This document shows positions 18,595 through 27,800 of a stretch of 64,000 nucleotides of DNA, in pieces. The stretch covers positions 1 to 64,000 of the forward strand of contig CANQQY010000004.1 of the NCBI GenBank assembly GCA_947626105.1, written 5' to 3'. The position numbers and the translations under genes are program-made. The notes under the pieces were generated by a model, which searched no databases, was not told the origin of the DNA, and worked only from the letters and a program-made list of their open reading frames with translations. The first letter of the stretch is position 1. The number at the start of each line of letters is the position of its first letter. Source of the DNA: an uncultured Clostridia bacterium. Its GTDB lineage: Bacteria; Bacillota; Clostridia; Christensenellales; Borkfalkiaceae.

Positions 18595-18625
18595 GTATAA
18601 AGCGGCGGCGGGGCGTCAACAATTT
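18595..18625 (+). promoter_or_regulatory. sigma-F-like forespore promoter for the ywmB-like gene
   Basis: GTATA (18595-18599), 15 bp, then GTCAACAATTT (18615-18625). The forespore sigma-F consensus is about GYWTA, 15 bp, GGNNANANTNT. Five of the six fixed -10 positions match. The same arrangement precedes spoIIQ and spoIIR. Confidence 0.55.
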
Positions 18626-18644
18626 ACGCAAAAGGAGGCCGTCT

Positions 18645-19073
18645 ATGGGAGCGTTCGTACAGTCTGTCAAGACAATGTGCATTACTCTTCTCGCCGTGGC
18701 GTGCGGCGTATTTTCCCTGATCCTCGCGCATTCCCCCGTGTTCGGGATGGGGAAGTCTTACGAACTGTATCTCGCTCCCGCCTCCTCCCTTTCCCCCCTC
18801 CCCACGCAGGATCCTCTTACGGACAAGCTCCTCGCGGGGAAAACGGCGGGGGAAAGCGTCCGCTACGACGGGCAGTGCGCGGAGGAGCTCATCGCGCATT
18901 TCAGGGCGGAGCTGCTCTTCGAAGAAGAAGCGTGCGGGGTCGTCAATTACTATCTGTATTCCCCCATGCTCGGGAAAGGGGTGGAACTCTACGGGAAAGA
19001 AGTCAATCTTCATATCGCCGTGAGCGGCAATGAAACGGCGGCGGGGACTCCGCTCATCTTCGGCGGATATTGA
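18645..19073 (+). CDS. YwmB-like small exported protein
   Basis: 142 residues. An N-terminal hydrophobic segment (about 8-28, VKTMCITLLAVACGVFSLI) should act as signal or anchor. The rest has YDGQCAEELIAHF, VVNYYLYSPML, EVNLHIAVSGNETAAGTPLIFGGY. The pattern of a sugar-like YSP, NLQ/NLH-hydrophobic-A and a final GTP-L resembles YwmB-family proteins, which in Bacillota lie near spoIID and spoIIQ. The neighbour is spoIIQ, supporting a sporulation link, but the match is weak and function is unknown. AAAGGAGG precedes the start. It is shorter than usual YwmB (about 240), so it may be a reduced form. Confidence 0.55.
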   Translation: MGAFVQSVKTMCITLLAVACGVFSLILAHSPVFGMGKSYELYLAPASSLSPLPTQDPLTDKLLAGKTAGESVRYDGQCAEELIAHFRAELLFEEEACGVVNYYLYSPMLGKGVELYGKEVNLHIAVSGNETAAGTPLIFGGY

Positions 19074-19086
19074 TTTTCGATTCAAT

Positions 19087-19117
19087 GTATAAAGCCGCCG
19101 CGGGCGGGCAAAAATCA
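19087..19117 (+). promoter_or_regulatory. sigma-F-like forespore promoter for spoIIQ
   Basis: GTATA (19087-19091), 15 bp, then GGCAAAAATCA (19107-19117). It has the GG pair and five of six fixed positions of the forespore -10. spoIIQ is a known sigma-F target in Bacillus, which supports the reading. Confidence 0.6.
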
Positions 19118-19146
19118 ACATACATAAATTTGCGGAGGATCATATT

Positions 19147-19797
19147 ATGGAACAAGAAAATGCAAAACCGAAGAGAAAATGGCTCTACTATATCATCCTT
19201 GCCGTCTGCGTGCTTTTGCTTGTGGCGGCGACCGTGCTCACCGTCTATTTCGTAACGAACAACGGGAGCGAAACGCTTGAAGCTCCACCCGCGGACGACG
19301 GAAACGAGCCGAGCGGCAACCTTCCCTCTACGGGCGGCGAAGAGGAACCGGGCGAGCCCTCGGGCGGAGAGGACGCCGTGAGGTTCGTAAGTCCCGTCGA
19401 GAACGCAAGTTATACGGTGGAGTACAATGTTATCTACGTCAACGAGACGCTCGGCTGGATCTACCGTCACAAGGCGATCGACTTCGACGCAAAGGCGGGG
19501 ACGGAAGTCGTGTGCATGGCGGACGGCAAGATCGAGAGTATCTCCTATTGCGAAGAGACGGGCAATGTCGTCATCGTCGACCATGGGGACGACTTAAAGA
19601 CGGTGTACCGCTTTGTGGAGCCCGACAGCACGCTCAAAGAGGGAGCTTCGGTCAAGAAAGGACAGAGACTCGGCGAAGTGGCGGCGGCTTACGGCATCGA
19701 ACACAAGGACGGCGAGCATTTGCACCTCGAGATCCAGCTGCACGGCGACAATGTGGATCCCACTGCTTACCTCGACGGGGAATATAACGAAAAGTAA
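19147..19797 (+). CDS. spoIIQ: SpoIIQ-type M23-family forespore protein
   Basis: 216 residues. A cytosolic basic head and a transmembrane helix (about 14-36) are followed by an acidic Gly/Pro/Glu linker (about 40-78). A LytM/M23 domain spans about 80-210 with RHKAIDFDA, IVDHG and HLHLEIQL. Of the zinc-site motifs, the HxxxD-like and HxH pairs are visible, so the site may be intact as in clostridial SpoIIQ. Membrane-anchored M23 architecture, the forespore-type promoter and the ywmB-like neighbour favour SpoIIQ, which bridges forespore and mother cell with SpoIIIAH during engulfment. A vegetative M23 endopeptidase is the main alternative. GCGGAGG precedes the start. Confidence 0.78.
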   Translation: MEQENAKPKRKWLYYIILAVCVLLLVAATVLTVYFVTNNGSETLEAPPADDGNEPSGNLPSTGGEEEPGEPSGGEDAVRFVSPVENASYTVEYNVIYVNETLGWIYRHKAIDFDAKAGTEVVCMADGKIESISYCEETGNVVIVDHGDDLKTVYRFVEPDSTLKEGASVKKGQRLGEVAAAYGIEHKDGEHLHLEIQLHGDNVDPTAYLDGEYNEK

Positions 19798-19804
19798 GAA
19801 AATT

Positions 19805-19829
19805 CGGCGGCGCTCCACCGCCGTTTTTT
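19805..19829 (+). terminator. spoIIQ terminator
   Basis: Stem CGGCGG/CCGCCG with a 7-nt loop and six T, 7 bp after the stop. Confidence 0.8.
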
Positions 19830-20021
19830 CATGTTCGAAGGGGGAGCCGAGGGGTAGGCGCGTCATTCTGAACGAATGTGAAGAATCCCGAGGAACGGAG
19901 TCCGAACTTCCATCTTCGAGATCCTTCACCCCCTACGGGGGTTCAGGATGACGCGGTTCCTCCCAAGCCTTCCCCAAGAGCCAAAAACCGCCTGCCCCCT
20001 TCAAAGGGGGCAGCTGCATTT
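19830..20021. repeat. repeat mosaic between spoIIQ and the TasA-like gene
   Basis: It holds the covarying hairpin ATTCT-GAACGAATGTGA-AGAAT (19865-19886), nested in an element that runs to the matching GTTCAGGATGACGCG near 19940-19955. A CTGCCCCCTTCAAAGGGGGCAG hairpin lies near 19991-20013. Confidence 0.65.
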
Positions 20022-20056
20022 CAAAAAGCACGTCGGAGCAGGGCTCCGACGTGCCG
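20022..20056 (-). terminator. terminator of the SipW/TasA-like operon
   Basis: A 12-bp perfect stem (20028-20039 with 20043-20054), followed on the minus strand by TTTTT. Confidence 0.85.
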
Positions 20057-20062
20057 CAGAAA

Positions 20063-20686
20063 TTATTCCGCATTGATCTTTTGGACGGCATGGATGCGCA
20101 GGTCAAACTGGACAAACTTGCCCTCCGCTTTATTGTTGTTTCCGTTGTCGACAAATTCAAGTTTAACGGTGAAGGTCTCCGTGCCGCCCACTTCGACGGT
20201 ACCGAGCCCATACTCGTCCTCGCCCAGCGTGAGGCCGTCCTTGATGAACGTCTCGCGCTTGACATTCTTTTCTGTCTCTACCGTAAGTTTCAGCATGGAC
20301 GCAAAGGTCTCATCGCTCACGATCGAATTGAAATATACCTCTACATAGTAGTAGAAAGCTACATTTCCGTTGTTTTTGATGGCCATATCGACGGTGAAAC
20401 TGCTCCCGGGGGCCACCAATTCATCCGCACTGACGTCGAAGATATTATCGGAAGTATCCGCAGTAAAATCCTTGTCGGCGTCATCGACCGTGGTTTCGAG
20501 ATACCCACTGCTTCCGAGTGTTACCGTGGTCAATTTTTGCCGCACAAGAGCGGCTGTCAGCGTTCCTGCCGCGAGATGGTTTCGCGTGGAGATCGTTTCG
20601 TCGTAGAGGGCGTAAGTCCCGCCGACCGCAACCGCAAGGCAACAGAAAATGAGTGCGGTAACGAGTGCAAATATCTTTTTCTTCAT
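20063..20686 (-). CDS. TasA/camelysin-like protein with SipW-type signal peptide
   Basis: 207 residues. MKKKIFALVTALIFCCLAVA is a signal peptide whose cleavage region VGGTYALYDETIST resembles the SipW-dependent type (TYAYFTDT-like). The body is a beta-rich domain with FTVDMAIKNNGNVAFYYYVEVYF and ETFTVKLEFV, as expected for TasA/camelysin fibre or spore-coat proteins. The start is at 20686 because GGAGGG lies upstream and the signal peptide begins there. It starts 11 bp after the signal peptidase stop, so peptidase and substrate share an operon, the arrangement known for sipW-tasA. It is probably exported and assembled outside the cell. Confidence 0.72.
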   Translation of the reverse strand: MKKKIFALVTALIFCCLAVAVGGTYALYDETISTRNHLAAGTLTAALVRQKLTTVTLGSSGYLETTVDDADKDFTADTSDNIFDVSADELVAPGSSFTVDMAIKNNGNVAFYYYVEVYFNSIVSDETFASMLKLTVETEKNVKRETFIKDGLTLGEDEYGLGTVEVGGTETFTVKLEFVDNGNNNKAEGKFVQFDLRIHAVQKINAE

Positions 20687-20697
20687 GTTATCCCTCC

Positions 20698-21333
20698 TTA
20701 GAGGAGGGTTCTTTGTTTGATGAAAGATGCGCTTCCCTTTTTCCGTATATACAGCAATATGGCCGCCGCAGCGATGGCGCATACTGTGATGAAAAAGGGC
20801 GGTTCACGCAAAATACAGATGAGGACGCCGAGCGCGTGACTGCAATAGACGACTTTGCCGATGATACGGCTTTCGCTGTCCGCGTCGGCCGTGTCTATCA
20901 CCTGCGTGCCCGCAAGGTTTCCGCTGTCGCCGCGCAGAGTGATCCTGTAACCTTCGCCGCTATGCCCGATCTCCTGTACTCTGTGCGTAATGATGATACT
21001 TTCACCGGCGGAACGGTAGGAAAAGGTCAACACATCTCCGACTTGAAGCTGACGGTAGAACTCCTGTCTTTCATCCTCACGGTCGGGCATGAGTTCTATG
21101 ACGATCAGACTTTGTACGGGGATGTCTTTGATATCTTCTCCGTCTACGTTGACGTTCGGATCATGCTCCATCGACGAGGACATGACGATCCGTGCCCCGT
21201 AGCCGAACAGACTGTCGCCGATAAGAAGCTGCAATGCCAAAACAGCACCCGCCGCAGCAAGTGCCAAAGTGGCAAAAATGATCATGTGAATGACTTTTCG
21301 GACACCTGCGTGCCCGTCTTTTGTTTTTCCCAT
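20698..21333 (-). CDS. sipW: SipW-type signal peptidase I
   Basis: 211 residues. It has a transmembrane helix near 15-38 and the catalytic Ser box IVMSSSMEHD (about 49-58). The general base is His, in IIITHRVQEI (about 110-120), not the Lys of the ordinary bacterial enzyme; this Ser-His form is the ER/archaeal or SipW type. LRGDSGN is box E. A second hydrophobic segment lies at the C terminus with a basic end. It is likely to process the TasA-like protein encoded just downstream. The Shine-Dalgarno is modest (AGAGGA). Confidence 0.85.
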   Translation of the reverse strand: MGKTKDGHAGVRKVIHMIIFATLALAAAGAVLALQLLIGDSLFGYGARIVMSSSMEHDPNVNVDGEDIKDIPVQSLIVIELMPDREDERQEFYRQLQVGDVLTFSYRSAGESIIITHRVQEIGHSGEGYRITLRGDSGNLAGTQVIDTADADSESRIIGKVVYCSHALGVLICILREPPFFITVCAIAAAAILLYIRKKGSASFIKQRTLL

Positions 21334-21750
21334 TGTTTACGGATCCTCTTCTCGCTACCCCCCTCCAACATAATTCTATGCACCTTGCTTCCCGGAAGGA
21401 TACTCTTCGGAAACGCGGTAGCCCCGCTGTCCCTTTTAGCGGGCTTCCTTGCTGCCCCTTTCAGGGGAAGTACCCGCGTAGCACCCCCTTGCTTCCCCTC
21501 ATAGGGGAAGTACCCGCGTAGCGGGGGATAGGGTTTCGGAAACCCCTCTGTCACTCGCAAGCTCGTGACATCTCCCCTAAAAGGGGCGACAAGATCCTCT
21601 GTCACTCGCAAGCTCGTGACATCTCAGGCGGAAAAAGGCTTCAAAAATAGAATGGTCGCCTTTTCCCGCCATCCCCAAGGAAGGACCCTATAAGGGGCGA
21701 CAAGGTTTTCTCTCCGTTCCTTGCGGGACAGTCTCCCAGAGGGGCGCAAA
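21334..21750. repeat. repeat mosaic upstream of the SipW operon
   Basis: Two inverted GTCAC-type 51-bp units lie at about 21540-21627, with CCCCTTTCAGGGG and CCCCTCATAGGGG hairpins around 21450-21510. No gene is seen. The SipW promoter should lie near 21340-21380, but no good -35/-10 pair stands out. Confidence 0.65.
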
Positions 21751-22191
21751 CAATAGAAGTGCGCGCGGGGATCGAACCCGTGGGTTCGCTCCCCTTGCCG
21801 GGGCATAAAAAATCCCCTGACAGCTGTGCACCCGGCGGGGATACTTCGTCGCTGGCGCTCCTCGTGCCGCCCTTGGTAGCACAATAGAAGTGCGGGCGGG
21901 GCGAACCGTGGGTTCGCTCCCCTTGCCGGGGCATAAAAAATCCCCTGACAGCTGTGCACCCGGCGGGGATACTTCGTCGCTGGCGCTCCTCGTGCCGCCC
22001 TTGGTAGCACAATAGAAGTGCGGGCGGGGCGAACCGTGGGTTCGCTCCCCTTGCCGGGGCATAAAAAATCCCCTGACAGCTGTGCACCCGGCGGGGATAC
22101 TTCGTCGCTGACGCTCCTCGTGCCGAGCTTCGACAACAAAAAGAACGTGCGCGCGGGGCGAACCGTGGGTTCGCTCCCCTTGGGATTGATC
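21751..22191. repeat. 128-bp tandem array carrying pieces of the adjacent tRNA-Arg 3' end
   Basis: Units begin with CAATAGAAGTGCG at 21751, 21882 and 22010; a fourth, diverged unit starts near 22138 and runs into the tRNA gene. Spacing is 131 then 128 bp. Each unit contains GTGCACCCGGCGGGGAT, identical over 17 nt to 22231-22247, the acceptor/T-arm end of the tRNA. Each also has a TCCCC...GGGGA hairpin beside a run of six A/T, like a terminator. The first unit has an additional T-arm-like GGGGATCGAACCC. No gene is seen. Confidence 0.85.
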
Positions 22192-22229
22192 AAAAAGTCC
22201 CTCGGGGCAGTTTGCCCGAGGGACTTTTT
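22192..22229 (-). terminator. tRNA-Arg terminator
   Basis: AAAAAGTCCCTCGGG pairs with the matching arm ending in CTTTTT. It starts directly at the CCA end of the tRNA with no spacer. Confidence 0.85.
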
Positions 22230-22305
22230 GGTGCACCCGGCGGGGATCGAACCCACAACCTTCGGCGTCGGAGGCCGACACGCTATCCAATTGCGCTACG
22301 AGTGC
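22229..22305 (-). tRNA. tRNA-Arg (anticodon CCG), CCA encoded
   Basis: 77 nt on the minus strand. The acceptor stem is GCACTCG/CGGGTGC with discriminator A and encoded CCA. The anticodon stem TCGGC/GCCGA encloses the loop CTCCGAC, whose central CCG reads CGG codons. The T arm has GTGGGTTCGATCCCCGC. A minus-strand TATAAT-like box lies about 35 bp upstream. Confidence 0.93.
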
Positions 22306-22419
22306 ATGTTTTTGATATAAAACGCAACTTTTCTGTATTATAGCACATCTTTGAGAAAAATGCTTTATATTTTCGTCGGTTTGTGATAAAATAAGAAAAA
22401 AATTTCGGGGGAGGCGGAT

Positions 22420-23499
22420 ATGTCGCAAAAAACCGTCGTCATCGGAATGAGCGGAGGGGTAGACAGCTCTGTCGCCGCGCTCCTTCTCAAAGAACAGGGC
22501 TACCGCGTCGTGGGGCTCTTTATGCGGAATTGGGAAGAGACGGACGAGAACGGCGCCTGTTCCGCGGAAGAGGACTTCGAGGACGTCAAGCGCGTCTGCG
22601 CCCTTCTCGATATCCCGTACTATTCCGTGAATTTCGCAAAGGAGTACATGGAGAAGGTCTTTTCCTACTTTCTCGCCGAATACAGGGCGGGCAGGACGCC
22701 CAACCCCGATGTTCTATGCAACCGCGAGATCAAGTTCGGCCCCTTCAAGGAGTATGCCAAAGATCTCGGCGCGGATTTGATCGCCACGGGGCACTACTGC
22801 GGGATCTCCCATGAAAAGGGCGTGCACCGCCTTCTCAAAGCCGCCGACAGGAATAAGGATCAGACCTATTTTCTCAACCAACTGTCGCAGGAACAGCTCT
22901 GCGGCGTGCTCTTTCCGCTTGCCGCCCTCCAAAAGGAAGAGGTGCGCCGCATTGCGGAGGAAAACGGGCTTGCGACGGCGAAAAAGAAGGATTCTACGGG
23001 CATTTGCTTCATCGGCGAGCGCAACTTCCGCAAGTTTTTGCAGGAATATCTTCCCGCACAGCCGGGGAAGATCCTCTCTTTGGAGGGAGAGGAAGTCGGA
23101 ACGCACATCGGGCTCATGTACTACACCCTCGGGCAGCGGCGCGGGCTCGGGCTCGGCGGCAAAAGGGGAGAGGACGGCAGATGGTTCGTCGCAAAAAAGG
23201 ACCTTATCAACAATATCCTCTATGTCTCCCACGGTGACGAGAGCCCGCTGTTTTCAGACGGATGCCTTGTCTCGGGCTTCAATTTTATTCCCTATCCGCC
23301 GCAGGAAACCGCATTTTCGTGCAGGGCGAAGTTCCGCTACCGCCAGGAAGAGCAGGACGTCCGCGTGCTCCGAACGGGCGAAGATACCCTGAAAATTCTC
23401 TTTGCCGAGCCCCAGCGCGCCGTGACGGAAGGGCAGTACGCCGTTCTGTACGACGAGAAACAGTGCCTCGGCGGGGGCGTGATCGAGGGGACGTTCTGA
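22420..23499 (+). CDS. mnmA: tRNA-specific 2-thiouridylase MnmA
   Basis: 359 residues, usual length. The PP-loop [15 protein letters not shown] is at the N terminus. The two catalytic Cys lie in [10 protein letters not shown] (about 103) and [12 protein letters not shown] (about 193), and [11 protein letters not shown] marks the C-terminal region. It makes s2U34 in Glu, Gln and Lys tRNAs using persulfide sulfur. GGGGGAGG lies at good spacing. It is followed after 33 bp by the yjbR-like gene on the same strand. Confidence 0.97.
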   Translation: MSQKTVVIGMSGGVDSSVAALLLKEQGYRVVGLFMRNWEETDENGACSAEEDFEDVKRVCALLDIPYYSVNFAKEYMEKVFSYFLAEYRAGRTPNPDVLCNREIKFGPFKEYAKDLGADLIATGHYCGISHEKGVHRLLKAADRNKDQTYFLNQLSQEQLCGVLFPLAALQKEEVRRIAEENGLATAKKKDSTGICFIGERNFRKFLQEYLPAQPGKILSLEGEEVGTHIGLMYYTLGQRRGLGLGGKRGEDGRWFVAKKDLINNILYVSHGDESPLFSDGCLVSGFNFIPYPPQETAFSCRAKFRYRQEEQDVRVLRTGEDTLKILFAEPQRAVTEGQYAVLYDEKQCLGGGVIEGTF

Positions 23500-23532
23500 C
23501 TTTTGCATAAAGCGCCCGCAGGAGAACAGAGC

Positions 23533-24207
23533 ATGACGCAGATCCAAACGATTTTCAGATATTTGAGACCCGTTCCCGAAAAACTTCTCGGGTACGGGTT
23601 TGAGGAGGCGGACGGCGTTTTCACCTTCCGCAAAGAGATCCTCGGGGGGCAGTTTCTTCTTGCCGTTTCCGTCGGGAAAGACGGCAGCGTGGAGACGGAG
23701 CTTTCGGACATGCTTACGGGGGATCCCTATACGCTGCACCTCGTCGAGGATGCGGCGGGCGCGTTCGTCGGGCAGGTGCGTGCGGAGTACGGGCAAGTAC
23801 TCGGTGAGATCGCCGACCGCTGCTTCGTGCGGCAAGTCTTTCGCTCCGGAGTTACCCATGCCCTTCTCGCCTACGCCCTTGAAAACTTCGGTGACGAGCC
23901 CGAATATCTTTGGGACAAGTTTCCCGATAACGCCGTTCTCCGCAGAAAGGACAACGGGAAGTGGTATGCGGCGATCCTCACCGTGGAGCGGAAAAAGATC
24001 GGGCTTGCGGGCGAGGGGAGCGTAGAAGTCGCCGACCTTCGCGCAGATCCCGCCGAGGTGCCGCTCCTTGTGGACAACGTGAAGATCTTCGGCGGCTGGC
24101 ACATGAACAAGAAGCACTGGATCTCACTTCCGCTCGACGGCTCCGTCCCCCTCGGAGAGATCGTGGAATTTCTCGAAGAGAGCAGGAAAATTGCCGCAAA
24201 GCGTTAG
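23533..24207 (+). CDS. MmcQ/YjbR-family protein
   Basis: 224 residues. The C-terminal half matches the YjbR fold: WDKFPDNAVLRRKDNGKWYA, VEVADLRADPAEVPLLVD and GWHMNKKHWISLPLDGSVP. The first 100 residues are an additional N-terminal region without a recognised motif. YjbR proteins have a CyaY-like fold and are annotated as DNA-binding, but function is open. ATG 23533 is used because CAGGAG lies 8 nt upstream. Encoded between mnmA and spoIIR. Confidence 0.8.
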   Translation: MTQIQTIFRYLRPVPEKLLGYGFEEADGVFTFRKEILGGQFLLAVSVGKDGSVETELSDMLTGDPYTLHLVEDAAGAFVGQVRAEYGQVLGEIADRCFVRQVFRSGVTHALLAYALENFGDEPEYLWDKFPDNAVLRRKDNGKWYAAILTVERKKIGLAGEGSVEVADLRADPAEVPLLVDNVKIFGGWHMNKKHWISLPLDGSVPLGEIVEFLEESRKIAAKR

Positions 24208-24208
24208 T

Positions 24209-24239
24209 GTATAAAATTTCTTTCACCCGTCAATAACTT
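24209..24239 (+). promoter_or_regulatory. sigma-F-like forespore promoter for spoIIR
   Basis: GTATA (24209-24213), 15 bp, then GTCAATAACTT (24229-24239), nearly the same -10 as at 18615-18625. spoIIR is a classic sigma-F target. It lies just after the yjbR stop and 24 bp before the spoIIR ATG. Confidence 0.6.
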
Positions 24240-24263
24240 CCGTGCAAACGGAGGTTATTTTTT

Positions 24264-24785
24264 ATGAAAAAGATCGTTGCCGTGCTGGTACTTATCATTG
24301 CGATCGGTTGTATCGCGCTTGCGGGATTGGGGGAGAAGGATACGGCGCAGACGGAATATCTGCGCATCCATATCCGCGCAAATTCAAATTCGGAGGAAGA
24401 TCAATCCGTCAAATACAAGGTGCGGGACGCCGTTGTGACCTACCTCACGCCCACGGTGGCGGAGTGCGGGGACAAACAGGCGGCATATGCTGCGGTGGAG
24501 AAAAAACTTTCGGCTATCGCGCAGGTCGCGGACGGTGTTCTGCGGGCGAACGGATACGGGTACGGCGTAAGGGCGAGCCTTCGGCAGGAGAAGTTCCCGA
24601 CCCGCGTCTACGAGGGCGCGACGCTCGAAGCGGGCGTGTACGACGCGCTCATTTTGGAGCTCGGCTCGGGCGAAGGGGATAATTGGTGGTGCGTCGTCTA
24701 TCCGCCCCTGTGCTTTACGGCGGGAAACGGGAACATCGTCTATAAGAGCAAGATCGTCGAGATCGTCAGAAAGTTTTTCGATTGA
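24264..24785 (+). CDS. spoIIR: stage II sporulation protein R (SpoIIR)
   Basis: 173 residues. An N-terminal signal/anchor helix (1-23) is followed by the SpoIIR hallmark LRIHIRANSNSEEDQSVKYK, then RVYEGATLEAGVYDALILELG and GDNWWCVVYPPLCF. SpoIIR is secreted from the forespore and triggers SpoIIGA to process pro-sigma-E in the mother cell. ACGGAGG precedes the ATG. A forespore-type promoter lies directly upstream. It converges with the GGEQ lipoprotein gene. Confidence 0.93.
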   Translation: MKKIVAVLVLIIAIGCIALAGLGEKDTAQTEYLRIHIRANSNSEEDQSVKYKVRDAVVTYLTPTVAECGDKQAAYAAVEKKLSAIAQVADGVLRANGYGYGVRASLRQEKFPTRVYEGATLEAGVYDALILELGSGEGDNWWCVVYPPLCFTAGNGNIVYKSKIVEIVRKFFD

Positions 24786-24824
24786 CGGATCTGCCCGCAC
24801 ATGGCGCAGCGCCTTTTGCGCCGT

Positions 24825-24852
24825 CAAAAAAATCCCCGCTTGCGCGGGGATC
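24825..24852 (-). terminator. terminator of the GGEQ lipoprotein gene
   Basis: Stem ATCCCCGC/GCGGGGAT with tetraloop, followed on the minus strand by a run of seven T. spoIIR converges on it, so it may be shared. Confidence 0.75.
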
Positions 24853-24863
24853 TTGTTTTACTT

Positions 24864-27800
24864 TCAAAGCGCGGGAGGCGGGGGAGGGGGAAGGGGAATA
24901 TCGGACGCCTTCCACTGCACCGTCAATTCTTCGCCCGTGAGGATGAGCTGCAACGTCTGACCGTTCAGAGAGATCTCGAGCGTGACCGTATCGCCGTCGC
25001 GGGAGAGCGTATACTGCGAACTCTCCGCGTCGCTGCCCTGCACAAAGTAGAGAGGAACTTTGCCGCCCTCCTTCGAAAGGCAGGTGACCGTGCTTCCGTC
25101 GTCGAGCGTCTTTTCGCCCTCGAACACAAAGCTGCCGTAATCCACTGCGCACGCCTCTTGTTCGGCGTTGTCGGAGCCGTTGGACAGAAGGATCTTTCCG
25201 CCGTCGAGGGTGAGCGTATAGACGACCGTATCGGGAACGGGGAAGCCAACGACGCTGAAAGAAAGCACTTGCTTGCCTTCCGCTACGGAAAGGGCCGCCT
25301 CTACATACATTCCGTTGAACGTTACGTCGAAAGAGGGCATGAGGTTGGCGCTGATCGCGGCGGTCTTGACGGCGATGACGTCCTCGCCGAGCGTGTACGT
25401 CCCCACAAAGGCGAGCGGGGTGAGGGCGAGTTTGGAGTATTCGGTCTCCCCGCCGTCTTTGGTGAGCGTGACGCCGCCGTCCGTGAAGAGAGCGGAGTAG
25501 CTCGTGTCGTTTACGGTAAAGGTTGCGGCGTTCCCGTCAAAGACTGCCGCGGCGGTCACGCCGTCCAGCGTAATATCTCCCGTCCGTTCGAGAACGAGCA
25601 CGCTCTCGCCCGCATAATATGTGCCGATCAGATCGGAGATGGCGGAATCGGTGTATACCATGTCCATGACCATACCGTAAGAATTGTCGTAAATGTAGGC
25701 GTAGAGATACAGTTCGCCGTACGGATTGAAGGCGATGACGAATGCGTCGCGGCCATTGAGGTCAACGAAGTGTTCGAGATAATAATCGTATTGTACTTCT
25801 TTGACCGCGCTGTCCGAATCCGAAACGTCCGTCGTCGAGATGGTGAATACGCCGTTCTCGTCGAGGGAGAAAGTCTCGTCATAGTATTCGCCGTGATAGG
25901 TGTAAGAGGAACCCTTTGCGCTCTCATAGGCTTCTTCGAGAACGTAGGACTCGTAGCTCTCCTCCTCCGTGACGTACGAATATATCGACGCGGCCAGACC
26001 GTAGCCGCTGGGCTCGATCATACAATAGAAGAGATCCTCATCCGTCTCCCCGAGAAAGCTGATCGCGGGAATGATATAATCGCCGAGATAATCGAAATCC
26101 CAGAAAAATTCATATTCTTCCCCGTTATAAATGATCTTTTTGATCTCCTGCGAAAAGTCGAAGGAAATGGTCTTTTCGGACGCGCCGCCCGTCGTATAGT
26201 TCCCCGAGAACGTCTCTTCCAATTCCGCGACGGCGGAAGTCGTATAATACGTCGAATAAATACCGTATTCGCCGTTATCCATATAGAGCGTGCAATATGT
26301 ATCGGGACCGAGATAGGCAAGGAACTGCTCCGTGGGCGTGTAACCGTCCTGGAACGGATAGGAGAAAAGGAGCGCGAGAGACTGTACATCCTCTTCGATG
26401 TAGACGAACCACGCCGTGACCGAATCCGTCAAACCGTCGTCGTAGCGCGAGATCGTCACCGTCTGGTCGGGATCGACGGTAAGAAGTTCGAAATTGTCCG
26501 TCATTTCCACGAAGAAATACTCGCGCGCGGAACCGAGGATGAGGTAATCCCCCTCGACTTTGCCGTTCAGATCGTATTCAAAATACATCGCAACATCGGT
26601 GCCGAGCTCCTCGAAGGTGACCGAGCCGAGCAGCGAGCAAGTAAAGCTGTATACGACGCCGCTCCCGTTCAGTCCGACGTTGAGAGGGACGGTCTCGGAA
26701 GCGCCGTCCTTTTCCACCGTGATCTCGCTGTCGTTTTCCGCGGAGAACTTGATCAACCCGTCCGAGCTGTACCAATCCTGCGCGATGAAATCGGGCGAAT
26801 AGGGAAGCAGCGCCGTCTTTCCTTCGCCGACGAGATAGACGTCCGCGCCGCAAAGCTGCACAAGATACTCCGTCTCTCCGTCCGTAAAGGCATATCCCGC
26901 GCCCTGCTCCGTCGCTTTCAGCTCGGAGGGGAAGGTCTCTCCCCCGAAGGTCACCGAACTGCCGTCCGACGACAGTTTTCCTTTCCCGGAAAGAAAATCT
27001 CCCGCAATGTCAAAGGAATAGGGAATGAGATCGTACACGCCGCCGTATCCGTCGTCCACGGTAAAGGACTCCGCCGTATATGTCAGAGTATAATAGGGGA
27101 AATCGTAGGCGTACGCGGAAAACGCGATCGTAACGGATCCGTCCGCCAAAGAGAAGGCGGTCGTGCCTTCGCCGACGGTCATTTCCTCGCCCGCCACATA
27201 AGTGCCCCAATCAAAACTGCCGTTTGCGTTCAGCGACGGATCGACAGTGTAATACATGTATGAATATTCGCTGTCCTCTTTCCATGCGCCCGCAAGCGGT
27301 TCGGGTACAACCTGGAAGCTCTCAACGGGCTCCGCGTCCTCTCCATAGAGGCCGAGCGTGCCGTCTGCGGTCAGCTTGAGGGTATATTGTGTGCCGTCCA
27401 TCTCAACGAAGATCTCCGTGTCCGCGCCTTCCCCCGTGATGCTCTTGACGGAGAACGCGTCCGCGCCGCTATAAGAGCCCGCCCCGAGATCGAGCACGCC
27501 GTTTTCATTCACCCATTTGCGGCCGAATGCGCCGACGTCCACGGGCTCCGCGGGTTTGCCGCCCTGTTCGCCGCCTTGTTCGCCGCCTTGCTCACCGCCC
27601 TGCCCGCCGCCTTGTTCGCCGCCCTGCTCGCCGCCTTGCTCACCGCCCTGCTCGCCGCCTTGCTCGCCGCCCTGCTCGCCGCCTTGCTCGCCGCCCTGCT
27701 CGCCGCCTTGTTCGCCGCCTTGCTCGCCGCCTTGCTCGCCGCCCTGCTCGCCGCCTTGCTCGCCGCCCTGTTCGCCGCCTTGCTCGCCGCCTTGCTCGCC

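Noticed and set aside
21751-22191. CRISPR array or multiple tRNA genes
   Set aside because: The 128-bp units have no unique spacers, and each has only the 3' end of a tRNA, with no D arm or anticodon arm.
23504-23532. Fourth forespore promoter (GCATAAAGCGCCCGC) before the yjbR-like gene
   Set aside because: The GCATA is present, but at 15 bp spacing the -10 region (AACAGAGCAT) does not match.
24801-27263. 820-codon plus-strand frame opposite the GGEQ lipoprotein
   Set aside because: Antisense shadow; no Shine-Dalgarno or promoter and no recognisable domain, while the minus-strand gene has promoter, lipobox and terminator.
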